DNA of 64,000 nt. Source: Acanthaster planci (lineage: Eukaryota > Echinodermata > Asteroidea > Valvatida > Acanthasteridae). The stretch covers positions 3,778,244 through 3,842,243 of the forward strand of contig NW_019091358.1 in the NCBI RefSeq assembly GCF_001949145.1. The letters run 5' to 3'. Positions 13,301 to 20,857 of the stretch are shown here, piece by piece. Position 1 is the stretch's first letter, and each line of letters starts with the position of its first letter. The notes beneath the pieces were generated by a model. That model was not told where the DNA came from, made no database searches, and was given only the letters and a program-made list of their open reading frames with translations. The position numbers and the translations under genes are program-made.

Positions 13301-16300
13301 CTTGGAGATCATTTGTTGTGTGAGATCATCCAAGCGTCTTCATCCCCCAGATGCAGCTATGTGATACTTGGATTTTTTTATGGATAGTGACAGTTTTGCA
13401 GTTCCAGATATTTTTATTTTCCTTATAATGGAAACCTCTCCCCATTCATTGCCATGAAAAACCTTATTCAGCTTTAAAGGTCTTGGGAACTCCCCAGTGA
13501 ATTTAAACACAAAGAGGAGGATTTGTTTTGAATAGGAAAATGTGACTCAACTTTACAAAATTAATCAGAAATTGACAGTCAGTTTTGAATTATAGGCGTT
13601 TAAGGAATCTAGCACATTTTTAATCTTGAATGCTCGTTGCATACAAAATTATCACATATGTCTGGATACCAAACTGAGTGATGCTTCAAGCAGAAACCTA
13701 GCTTTCAACATTCTGACATAAAGTAAATCTTTTTGGGTAAAAAAGTAGATTTAAGTTGTGAGATCTGGTCACAAATGCAATGATACCATTACCCTGGCCG
13801 CCCCCACTGATCCACCATTCTGCTTCTGTTCCTTTGTGTTTTTGCAGAGCTGGTTGGCCCTGTGGAACCAGTTGGCCCAGTGGAGCCAATTGAGCCTCAA
13901 GGTAAAGAGTGTTATTCCCCCTCCCCCATTGTAAGTTTCTCCATACAAGACAAAAAGAATATTTTCACTACTGATAANNNNNNNNNNNNNNNNNNNNNNN
14001 NNNNNNNNNNNNNNNNNNNNNNNNNNNNNNNNNNNNNNNNNNNNNNNNNNNNNNNNNNNNNNNNNNNNNNNNNNNNNNNNNNNNNNNNNNNNNNNNNNNN
14101 NNNNNNNNNNNNNNNNNNNNNNNNNNNNNNNNNNNNNNNNNNNNNNNNNNNNNNNNNNNNNNNNNNNNNNNNNNNNNNNNNNNNNNNNNNNNNNNNNNNN
14201 NNNNNNNNNNNNNNNNNNNNNNNNNNNNNNNNNNNNNNNNNNNNNNNNNNNNNNNNNNNNNNNNNNNNNNNNNNNNNNNNNNNNNNNNNNNNNNNNNNNN
14301 NNNNNNNNNNNNNNNNNNNNNNNNNNNNNNNNNNNNNNNNNNNNNNNNNNNNNNNNNNNNNNNNNNNNNNNNNNNNNNNNNNNNNNNNNNNNNNNNNNNN
14401 NNNNNNNNNNNNNNNNNNNNNNNNNNNNNNNNNNNNNNNNNNNNNNNNNNNNNNNNNNNNNNNNCACCTATATAGCAACTTACCTTTAGATTATTCACTG
14501 AAAAGCACCTTACTCTGACAGTATCTTATTTTTTTCCTTTTATTCTCTGCACTAGCTCCCAAGCCAGGTGCATGTCCAATGGTTGACTTGGGCACCATTG
14601 GCATCTGCAGCCAAGAGTGCAGCAGTGACAGTGATTGTGAAGGGGACCAGAAATGTTGCACCAACGGCTGTGGCAACACCTGCATGCCTGCTTATGATCC
14701 AGCCGGTAAGCACCAGGAGAAACCTTGGTGTGCGGTGCTTTATGTTTTCCTTTAAACTTCACATTTTGTCCTCAGTCAGTCATTTAAAAGAAGATGTTTT
14801 TAATTTTTTTTAATAGTGATAACTGATAACTTTTAACTCCATACGTCCTTTGAATCCTTCTAAAAATCCATGGTGTTTAAGTGGCACATTATATTTTTCT
14901 TAAACTTCCAAGGTGCGTCAAGACCTGTGTGAAATGATAGTCATTTAGCTTTACTAGTTCTTAAAACCTGCAAAGTTTCCTAACCTTCCAGGAGGGTACA
15001 GTTTAATGATGTGAACGAAAAGCAGTAGATTCTGCTAAAATAATCAAGCTTCAGTGGCTGGATACTCCTTGTTTTTAAAGTAGTACCTCGTACATGTTCT
15101 GGACTGTACACTTTTGATTTCTTGAGTCAGTTTAAGTTTGCCTGGTACACAAGGCCCTATGAGCCCTATCCCCCCATCTGAATTACGTGTGCCCTTCTGC
15201 ACACACTCCACGATCACCTAGCAGTCCCTGATTGTAAATCTCTCTGCATCCGTGCCGGGTGTCCTTCTCATGGCACTCACCCTTCTCTCCACAGTCAACA
15301 ACTTCAGTGAGTGCCCGCTGGTGACAGACGTAGGCCTCTGCGCGGAGGAATGCTCGGCCGACTCTGACTGCGGATCGGAGAATCTGATCTGCTGCTTCAA
15401 CGGGTGCGGCCATACTTGCACCCCCTTGCTCGGCATCCCGACGAAACCAAGCCTTATCTCTTTGGGTAAAATCTTGTTGAAGTAATTTGGGTTTGATATT
15501 TCAAGTGGCCTCCTCTTTAGAGAGTATATGAATCCGGCAAAAAAACATCTAATTGTGTTCAAGAAGAGTAGAGAAAATGAGGTGGGTTTTATGAGGGAAT
15601 GTTATGGTACAATTACTGATACATCAGGACACCTTTCAACTCTGTGGAAAATTGATTTATAAATGAGCAACAATATATATTATTGTATAAAACATTATGG
15701 TATACAAAATGAAATAAGCTTTTTCATCATGATCTTTGCCAATGTTGTTTTTTTTTTAAAGGTTCAATTTATTACAACAGGCGTCTTTTTGCCGATCAGA
15801 TTCCATTTGGTCAAATACATTATCACTCTGATCCCCCATCCCCCTTAACACTTTTGGGAGAAGTGTTTTGGAGATACAAATTCTCCTGCCGAGCAATTAG
15901 CCAGACTACAACAGTCCACTCCATTGATACGTTTCTTTGAAATATTCCAAACTGCCTTGTGACATTTTTTATCTCCCCTGCCAATTGATGCCTACAGATT
16001 GCCCATACTGCCTGACCGATCTGGTCGACCTTCCTGATGATATCAGGGCGCTCATTTGTGAAGCAGACATGAGTAAGTTTATCCACTTTCACATTTGGAA
16101 TGGTAAACCGTGCCCTGTCAATGGAGGTTTCTTCTCCAGTTTCTAAGAAATGACTTCCATTAATTAGATCCACCGTTATATTTGTTTGTTTTTCAATTTT
16201 TTTGTTCACTTTTCATTGAACCGTCTACTTGGCAGGTTTTTTTTTAGGCAGTTCAGGTTGTGTATTTTACAAATATCATCCTTCACGAAAAAACAGTACA

Positions 16301-19300
16301 TTGGGCCAAAGAAAAAATTACGGGGAAGCTTCAGCATTTCTGAAGTTGAGCTATTTATTCATGAACCAACTCCAACAGCAAAAAAAATTTGCCATTTACA
16401 GGAAAGGTACAGTTAAACAAATATATAAATCATTAAAATAGAGATGTTTGAAAACACAAATATGAAAGAATATACATGTATACAAATAAGAAATGAATGA
16501 AATAAGCAAATAGGCTGTGTACAATCAAAATGTATTTTGGTCATTCCAGAAATGAGGGGTCCACCTTTTTTCGTGTCCCTGTCACATCTGACATATGCTT
16601 TTGTAATTTCAGAACACATTTTTATTTCCAAGAGTGATGAATTAATGTAAATTTACCTGCCAAACAGAAAGTAAAAGTTTGAAATTAATGCTGGTGATAT
16701 TTCCATGTCAAATAACAAAGGTCAGATGTAACAGGGACACAAAAATGTCACACTTTTGGACCCCTAATTTCTGGAATCACCTATATTTGAAATTTGCAAA
16801 TATTCAGTAATCTGAATTACCTAAAAGACAAAATGGAGAAATAATAATATTATAAGACCAACAGGATAGCTAACAATAGTTAGCTATGGAAAAATGGGCG
16901 AGATTAACTTCATACGTGAAGGTTTGTTAAGGTTTCAAAGTTTTCCAAGTTTGTCTTAGTTGTTAAACAAATTCTCGGGGGGGAAAAAGATATTGTTGAG
17001 ATGAAAAATTGCTGTCCGGGAAAAAAATTGTCCAGACTAAGGTTTTGAAACCAGTGTGAGCCTAGAATATACTTGTATCGACCAGCTGACTGAAGCAAAT
17101 TCAATGGATGAACCACGGAGTCAGCTCCGTGAAACAACAGAGCATGTTCCCCCCCCCATAGTTTCAGTAATGTGCACAGTCTAATGTACAAGCCATAGTT
17201 GTAATTTGTTTTGATGTCCCCTTTAAGAAATGTATGCATGCCCAGGCGTCCCCTTGGAAAGTTAGTTCTACCCTGGTTATAGCCACTGTAGCTTAGGCTG
17301 ACTGTGACCTTTCAAGTTGCAGCAGACGTCGCTGTTGCATCCAAGGCAAAGTCTCATGTCATGAATGAGCATGTTGCAGAAACTGCTCTACAAATGTCAG
17401 CACCAGTCCTCTGAAATCCTTGCATTGATGAGTCAAACGAGCCTCGCGACAAATGGCATTGAATTAGACAGCTGCACTGAAGGACTTGGCATTTTCATTC
17501 ATTTTGGTCTGTTGTGTAACATGGGTGCATTGCTGTGTTAGGGGTAGAATTTTTCCCCTGAAAGTTTTGCTTTGAACCACAATAGACAGATCTCTGTTGC
17601 CTGAAAACAGCATACACGTACCTTGTGGAAGCAGAGTATGGTATGTGTGCTGTCTCACCCTGAACGACCTGGTTAGGGCTTGTTAGAATGTGAGCACCCC
17701 CTTCTTGTAGCAGACAAGAATGCACAAACTCAGCATCCCTTGCAGAAGTATGTCACAGGGGAGCTTTTTCAATGTAGCTGTCAGAATTTTAAACGGTGTC
17801 CCGTCTGTGTTACTGCATGACTGTCTGATGTCTTCATACAAGTTTCTGTTTTCAGTGTCATAGTCTGCATGTATGCTTTGCTGATTTGAGATGCAACTGC
17901 ATGCAGACCTGTCCAGTAAGGTGTGAAGTATTAATTTCAGTGCAGTAATGGGTAGAGTTGGATTTTGTCTTTGACTCTTACCACAGCCTAAGCAATTTTT
18001 GTTGTTTTCATGTGTAAGGGTTAATTCGAAAACAAACTTACTCTTGTGTGTGTACCTTACATGTGGCATTCTGCAGTGAACTGCATGTATACTATTAAAT
18101 GCCCAATATGAGTTCCAGTGACATTTTCCTAGAATATTTTCACCATTGGGAAATTTAAGTCGTCTGTCAGAACTTATTTCAACTTATGTCTTCATCTTAT
18201 TGTCATTGGAATAGGAGATATAGTCCACGATCTGAGTGTTGCTTCCTGTTTTTGAATGAGCATCCAGAAATCGGGTTAACTACCCCACAAGTTCATTGGT
18301 CCTTGCACCTCTTTTGTGACAATCCAGAGACCAAACGGAAATTCACAATTCCGTTTTTTTCCTCTTTGTTGTTCAAGTAAAAAGTGAAGAGACGGATGAC
18401 AAATACACCTGCAACATGCAGCATTGCTTGATGGTCTGTAAAGTGGATTACCAAGAGAAATAATTTGGGGCATCTTTCCCGGCTTAGAAAATATTTGAAA
18501 AGTCTGAGGTTCAGACAGCACTGATAGAATATTGCTTTTTTTTCCTCTGTGAAAGGTATACCCAATTCTCACTGTGGAATTTGTGCTCCACTCGCATTTG
18601 GAATTTGACATTGACAACATGCTTTCAACAAATGTACTCTCTTAGAATTTTGTACAGATATTGAGATATTCTACCAAGACTCTGACCAGGGTCATTCAGA
18701 TCCTTTCCTCAAAGTAATGCCTTTGCCAGACCCACAAGTTGCCTATTGGGTTACTGTCTCAACAGGTCAGCATTTTTGTGTACCCCAATTTCCATATACA
18801 ATTTCATCAGCCATGCTACAGAAGCCAGCTGTGCGTCTTAATGTCAAAACGCACTAAATGTATGTCATCCACTTGTATCTTTATTCACTTCATTCCTGAT
18901 AATTTGTAACATGGAGAAATTCAGCACACTCTGGTGAATTCTGTATACATGCACTATTGCAGTGTCAAGGAATGTCTGTACTCATCCCCATGCTCGAGTA
19001 ATTCCTATTAGATTTGTACATACACAAAGGTTCAAATTAGTCTGCACGTCGTAGTAAATATCCCTCTGTGACATAGTCTCAAAGTTTGAAATAAAGGACT
19101 ATTCTGTAAATAATGTTGCACAGATCTTGAACAAATGACCACCAAAGGTCAGCATTTGTAGAACTTTGGTTGTTGATATCTTGCTCGTTTTAAAAAAATT
19201 AGTACTTTATTCGACCAAAATGAATGCCACACCTGGGACAACTTCATTGCAGGAATAATAGCAGGTGGTTAACACATCAACCGTCTATATTGCCTTTCAG

Positions 19301-20719
19301 TGATGGTGGTCAAGTGGAAGGCCAAGGACAACAGAGTGCGATTCCTGCGGGATCTTATCACAGATACAGATGTGACTCAGCCCTCTCGTCTCCTGGACAT
19401 TGAGGAATCCTGCCCATGCTTCACCATTGTATCTGGTAAGTTGTGATTTGGGATGAGCATGAAGAATCCTGCTCCAGAACACATCGGGAAATTAAAGGAT
19501 TGAAAGTTGTGCCGCAGTACATTTCGGATCTGGAAATCTGGACCAATAAGTAGCAAAGGTATTGCCCATGTGTGGTGCTCAGGTTTCCCTTGCGATTTCT
19601 CTTCATTTCCTGGTTATTTTGGCTTTTAAATTTAGCCACCAAAAGGGAGGAGAAAATTAACTCTTAACATTCGTCAAGTTAGCATGTTCACGCCAACTGG
19701 GAGGCATGCCAGGGAAAACAGTTACCCAAAACTATATATATACATGTAAATCTCATTGATCTTTTCCTGCACTTGACCAAGTGGCAACATATTGACAGCA
19801 CAACATTTCCTGTGATTGGTACTCGTAATCCTTCACCAACCAGGATACATCCATGCATAAACCTGTGTTGTGGCAATGGAATCCCAGGCGACTTAATTGT
19901 TATAACAGTTATTGGGGCAGCATGCATGCCATGTCAGGAACTGTTCAGGGTCAACAGACGTGCAAAGACATCTTTGGCATGGCCCTTGGTCTGTCAGACC
20001 CTCCAATATGCCGGGACATTTGTGGTCAGAGAAATAACCTTTCAAACAGCAAGGGCTATTGACACTTTGAATCTTTCCATTTTTTTGATTTGTGGTCTGC
20101 ATTTTATTCTGAGACTGTATATAAAATTTGTGCAAGAGTTAATGGCTTGCCTTGCCTACTTAAGTGCACACCAGAGACCAGTGTCTCTTTCTTCAGTCAC
20201 TGCTTTAAATAGCCCTAATGGGAATATTTCATGGTGTCAACAAAAGGGAAAACGTGACCAGGGCAGATCCGGAAACAAATGTGGGGTGGGGGTGTAACAT
20301 TTGGGAATTTCTTTTACATTAATTTTGTATGGCCTTTCTAGGAGTGAGGCTAAATTGCAAGAATTTTTCCCTCACACTTTTGGAAGGAAGGGAAATTAAG
20401 TAGTTCCTCCAAATTCACTTAAGAAAAAACTTTTCCTGTGGTTCATCCAGTGTTCATGGCATGATGTTTTGACCCTTTTTTGATGGCATTGTGTATGCAT
20501 TCTCCTTTGCTTCAATTTTGACATTCTCCTACCTGTTCCCTCTCCCTTCTTGGCTTTCGTCCTGAAGATGAGCGTGTCATCATCGTGGGCCAGTCTGACC
20601 GAATCCTGACCGGAAGGGGCAAAGGTCGGGCAGTCACCCTTGGTATCAGTGCTTTTGCCATCAGGAATGATGCCAAACTCAAGAAAGCACTCGTCCAAAT
20701 CCGTGGCAACTGCCCTTAA
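1122..20719 (+). CDS. multi-Kunitz, multi-WAP, NTR-domain secreted protease inhibitor (5' partial, spliced)
   Basis: Twenty-three exons are visible: three Kunitz, sixteen WAP, one linker and three that together form an NTR domain. Every internal exon begins and ends in phase 1, and the joined frame has no stop until TAA at 20717-20719, giving about 1,197 codons. The domains are Cys-rich extracellular modules. Kunitz domains block serine proteases by a canonical loop. WAP domains are small four-disulfide inhibitors or antimicrobial modules. NTR (C345C) domains occur in netrins, TIMPs, complement C3-C5 and the WFIKKN inhibitors. The Kunitz+WAP+NTR set recalls WFIKKN and papilin, but there are no Kazal, Ig or thrombospondin modules here, and WAP number is far higher. 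I therefore give no symbol. The gene lies 4.1 kb upstream of an A2M-family gene on the same strand. The 5' end is missing, and the N gap at 13978 could hide another exon. Confidence 0.88.
1627..1830 (+). CDS. Kunitz domain 2 exon
   Basis: Phase 1-1 exon after a TTTCAG acceptor, with a GTAATG donor. It has six Cys with C-R-L-P, G-Q-C-R-G-Y-F, FIYGGC and GNQNRF. The P1 residue is Arg, again predicting trypsin-like specificity. A short Pro/Val linker follows the domain. Confidence 0.9.
2396..2602 (+). CDS. Kunitz domain 3 exon
   Basis: Phase 1-1 exon, acceptor ATCCAG, donor GTGAGA. All six Kunitz Cys are present with FIYGGC and GNVNRF. The residue after the second Cys is Glu (G-M-C-E-A), an unusual acidic P1 residue, so specificity probably differs from domains 1 and 2. 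Confidence 0.9.
3045..3200 (+). CDS. WAP domain 1 exon
   Basis: Phase 1-1 exon, acceptor CTCCAG, donor GTACTA. It has eight Cys in WAP order: GQC, PC, EC, DADC, LCC, GC, QC. The ligand-side loop is YIDDNGPCERE. It is the first WAP module after the Kunitz block. Confidence 0.88.
4168..4350 (+). CDS. WAP domain 2 exon (divergent, long loops)
   Basis: Phase 1-1 exon, acceptor TTGTAG, donor GTAAGT. It has eight Cys (GTC, NC, EC, NC, KCC, GC, IC) but a longer stretch between the first and third Cys than the other modules. The MKCC-EDGC end resembles WAP domain 7. Confidence 0.85.
5228..5383 (+). CDS. WAP domain 3 exon
   Basis: Phase 1-1 exon, acceptor ATCCAG, donor GTAGGT. It has eight Cys: LC, AC, EC, SC, KCC, GC, QC, with the conserved QKCCSNGCG core. 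A Met-rich loop (DMMTMAD) lies between Cys 1 and 2. Confidence 0.88.
5611..5760 (+). CDS. WAP domain 4 exon
   Basis: Phase 1-1 exon, acceptor TGGCAG, donor GTAAGT, only about 230 bp downstream of WAP 3. It has eight Cys with GECPP, GTCPEEC, DSDC, NICCFTGCG and VC. It resembles WAP domain 16 (CCF.GCG form) more than the QKCC modules. Confidence 0.88.
6155..6334 (+). CDS. WAP domain 5 exon with Pro/Glu tail
   Basis: Phase 1-1 exon, acceptor AAATAG, donor GTAAGA. It has the eight WAP Cys with ERCCSNGCG. After the last Cys a Pro/Glu/Gln linker (VEPQPEPEP) probably forms an extended spacer between modules. Confidence 0.88.
6999..7145 (+). CDS. WAP domain 6 exon
   Basis: Phase 1-1 exon, acceptor CCGTAG, donor GTACGT. 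It has eight Cys with PGECPALV, ICVELC, QSC, QKCCSNGCG and QC. The opening KPGECP is shared with the downstream tandem array, so this is a likely relative of its founder. Confidence 0.88.
7146..8323. other. intron without recognisable features
   Basis: This is the intron between WAP 6 and WAP 7. I looked for another Cys-rich exon or a transposon on both strands and saw neither. Confidence 0.5.
8324..8482 (+). CDS. WAP domain 7 exon (divergent)
   Basis: Phase 1-1 exon, acceptor GCACAG, donor GTATGT. It has eight Cys: QC, SC, EC, DC, KCC, LC, LC. The segment between Cys 2 and 3 is hydrophobic and long (FSFAAVIE). The CCSNGCG core is replaced by KCCDMLC, so the fold or target may differ. Confidence 0.85.
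8888..9040 (+). CDS. WAP domain 8 exon (array unit 1)
   Basis: This 153-bp phase 1-1 exon is preceded by GCCACACAG and followed by GTATGC. It has eight Cys, with GFGICVQEC and QKCCTSGCG. It is the most diverged unit at the 5' edge of the tandem array. Confidence 0.9.
9293..9445 (+). CDS. WAP domain 9 exon (array unit 2)
   Basis: 153-bp phase 1-1 exon. The core SGCTGDQKCCSNGCGKTC is the same as in unit 4 at 10070. The downstream intron start (GTATGCATTTTAAAG) also matches unit 4. Confidence 0.9.
9676..9828 (+). CDS. WAP domain 10 exon (array unit 3)
   Basis: 153-bp phase 1-1 exon, starting with the linker PPQEPKPGQC. The downstream intron (GTATGCATGTTAAAATG and beyond) is nearly identical to that after unit 6 at 12663. 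Confidence 0.9.
10070..10222 (+). CDS. WAP domain 11 exon (array unit 4)
   Basis: 153-bp phase 1-1 exon located 777 bp after unit 2, which it matches almost completely in both exon and intron. The SVGICVQEC and KTCVDPV segments are shared. Confidence 0.9.
10452..10604 (+). CDS. WAP domain 12 exon (array unit 5)
   Basis: 153-bp phase 1-1 exon located 776 bp after unit 3. The following intron diverges at once (GTACGAATTG) and then runs into the LINE insertion. Confidence 0.9.
10830..12627 (-). mobile_element. 5'-truncated non-LTR retrotransposon (CR1/Jockey-type LINE), broken
   Basis: On the minus strand, 12627 to about 12011 encodes reverse-transcriptase motifs: a D-W-S-K-A-F-D block, the GVPQGSVLG block, and a YADD-like box degraded to YGDN. 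A second frame, 12035 to 11523, carries the C-terminal region (ALVRPIIEHAAPVW, LERVQRRF). The two are separated by a frameshift near 12030, so the element is dead. There is no endonuclease, hence the 5' truncation. Its 3' boundary is unclear; an AT-rich tail with TTTATTTATTT near 10825 is a plausible end. It sits antisense inside an intron of gene 1. The clade is inferred from general RT motif style only. Confidence 0.8.
12663..12815 (+). CDS. WAP domain 13 exon (array unit 6)
   Basis: 153-bp phase 1-1 exon. Only about 35 bp of original intron, with its pyrimidine tract and CCACACAG acceptor, separates it from the antisense LINE. It carries the intact eight-Cys WAP pattern. Confidence 0.9.
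13055..13207 (+). CDS. WAP domain 14 exon (array unit 7)
   Basis: 153-bp phase 1-1 exon, 392 bp after unit 6. It combines the KTCVDPI end of the unit 2/4 type with an intron start of the unit 3/6 type. This looks like a recombinant unit at the 3' edge of the array. Confidence 0.9.
13848..13901 (+). CDS. 54-bp linker exon (Val/Pro/Glu repeat)
   Basis: Small phase 1-1 exon between a TTTTTGCAG acceptor and a GTAAAG donor. It encodes 18 residues with a repeated G-P-V-E-P motif, similar to the tail after WAP 5. It probably acts as an extended spacer between the WAP array and the last two WAP domains. Confidence 0.7.
13978..14464. other. assembly gap (run of N)
   Basis: A run of 487 Ns lies inside the intron between the linker exon and WAP 15. 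True gap size is unknown. Because the flanking exons are both phase 1, an additional WAP exon hidden here would not disturb the frame. Confidence 0.98.
14556..14705 (+). CDS. WAP domain 15 exon
   Basis: Phase 1-1 exon, acceptor CACTAG, donor GTAAGC. It has eight Cys: PGAC, IC, EC, DC, KCC, GC, TC. It is related to the tandem units (GTIGIC.QEC, QKCCTNGCG) but clearly older. Confidence 0.88.
15295..15465 (+). CDS. WAP domain 16 exon
   Basis: Phase 1-1 exon, acceptor TCCACAG, donor GTAAAA. It has eight Cys: SEC, LC, EEC, DC, ICC, GC, TC, with the CCFNGCG form shared with WAP 1 and 4. A short hydrophobic/Pro linker leads to the NTR domain. Confidence 0.87.
15998..16072 (+). CDS. NTR domain exon 1
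   Basis: This 75-bp phase 1-1 exon follows CCTACAG and precedes GTAAGT. It encodes C-P-Y-C, then ICEADM, the characteristic start of a netrin-like domain (CxxC followed by CEADF-type strand). Without the next two exons it would be hard to recognise. Confidence 0.82.
16535..16783. mobile_element. MITE copy 1 (about 243 bp, terminal inverted repeats)
   Basis: The ends (about 16539-16563 and 16757-16781) are inverted repeats of about 25 bp with two mismatches, built on CCAGAAAT.AGGGGTCC. The whole sequence matches a second copy at 42971-43216 in an intron of gene 2, in the same orientation. There is no coding capacity, consistent with a non-autonomous DNA transposon. The target duplication could not be resolved. 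Confidence 0.8.
17030..17165 (-). pseudogene. LINE reverse-transcriptase remnant
   Basis: The minus-strand reading shows LLQSAGRYKY followed by NLSLD. This resembles ILQAVGQYKY..RNLSW of the RT encoded at 12011-12627. No longer frame survives. It is a fragment of a related element in the 3.2-kb intron of the NTR region. Confidence 0.5.
17240..19300. other. intron, nothing recognised
   Basis: This is the rest of the long intron between NTR exons 1 and 2. I saw no exon or transposon signature on either strand. Confidence 0.45.
19301..19435 (+). CDS. NTR domain exon 2
   Basis: Phase 1-1 exon after CTTTCAG, donor GTAAGT. It continues the domain with VVKWKAKDNRVRF (alternating strand) and ends with SCPCFTIV. 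The C-P-C pair is the central disulfide contributor of NTR modules. Confidence 0.82.
19436..20567. other. intron, nothing recognised
   Basis: This is the last intron of gene 1. No additional exon, repeat family member or RNA gene was recognised. Confidence 0.45.
20568..20719 (+). CDS. NTR domain exon 3 and stop codon
   Basis: Terminal exon, acceptor CCTGAAG, stop TAA at 20717-20719. It encodes VIIVGQSDRILTGRGKG and a final KKALVQIRGNCP end, supplying the sixth Cys of the NTR domain (CxxC, C, CxC, C). The protein ends three residues after that strand, with no membrane anchor, so it should be secreted. Confidence 0.85.
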
Positions 20720-20851
20720 AAAAATTTGTATTTTTTACCAGCGTTTGGTGAGATCATAATTAATTCACCACAAGATGAGATTTTGTAAGAAAAACAAAAG
20801 TTCCCCACATTTGAAAAAGTTCCCATCAACTTGAAAAAAATATTCGATACC

Positions 20852-20857
20852 AATAAA
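20852..20857 (+). terminator. candidate polyadenylation signal of gene 1
   Basis: AATAAA lies about 130 nt after the stop codon. The sequence is AT-rich downstream, so later sites are possible. Confidence 0.45.

Noticed and set aside
13769-14518. Long open frames across the N run
   Set aside because: They are artefacts of translating Ns; only the flanking exon at 13848-13901 is supported.
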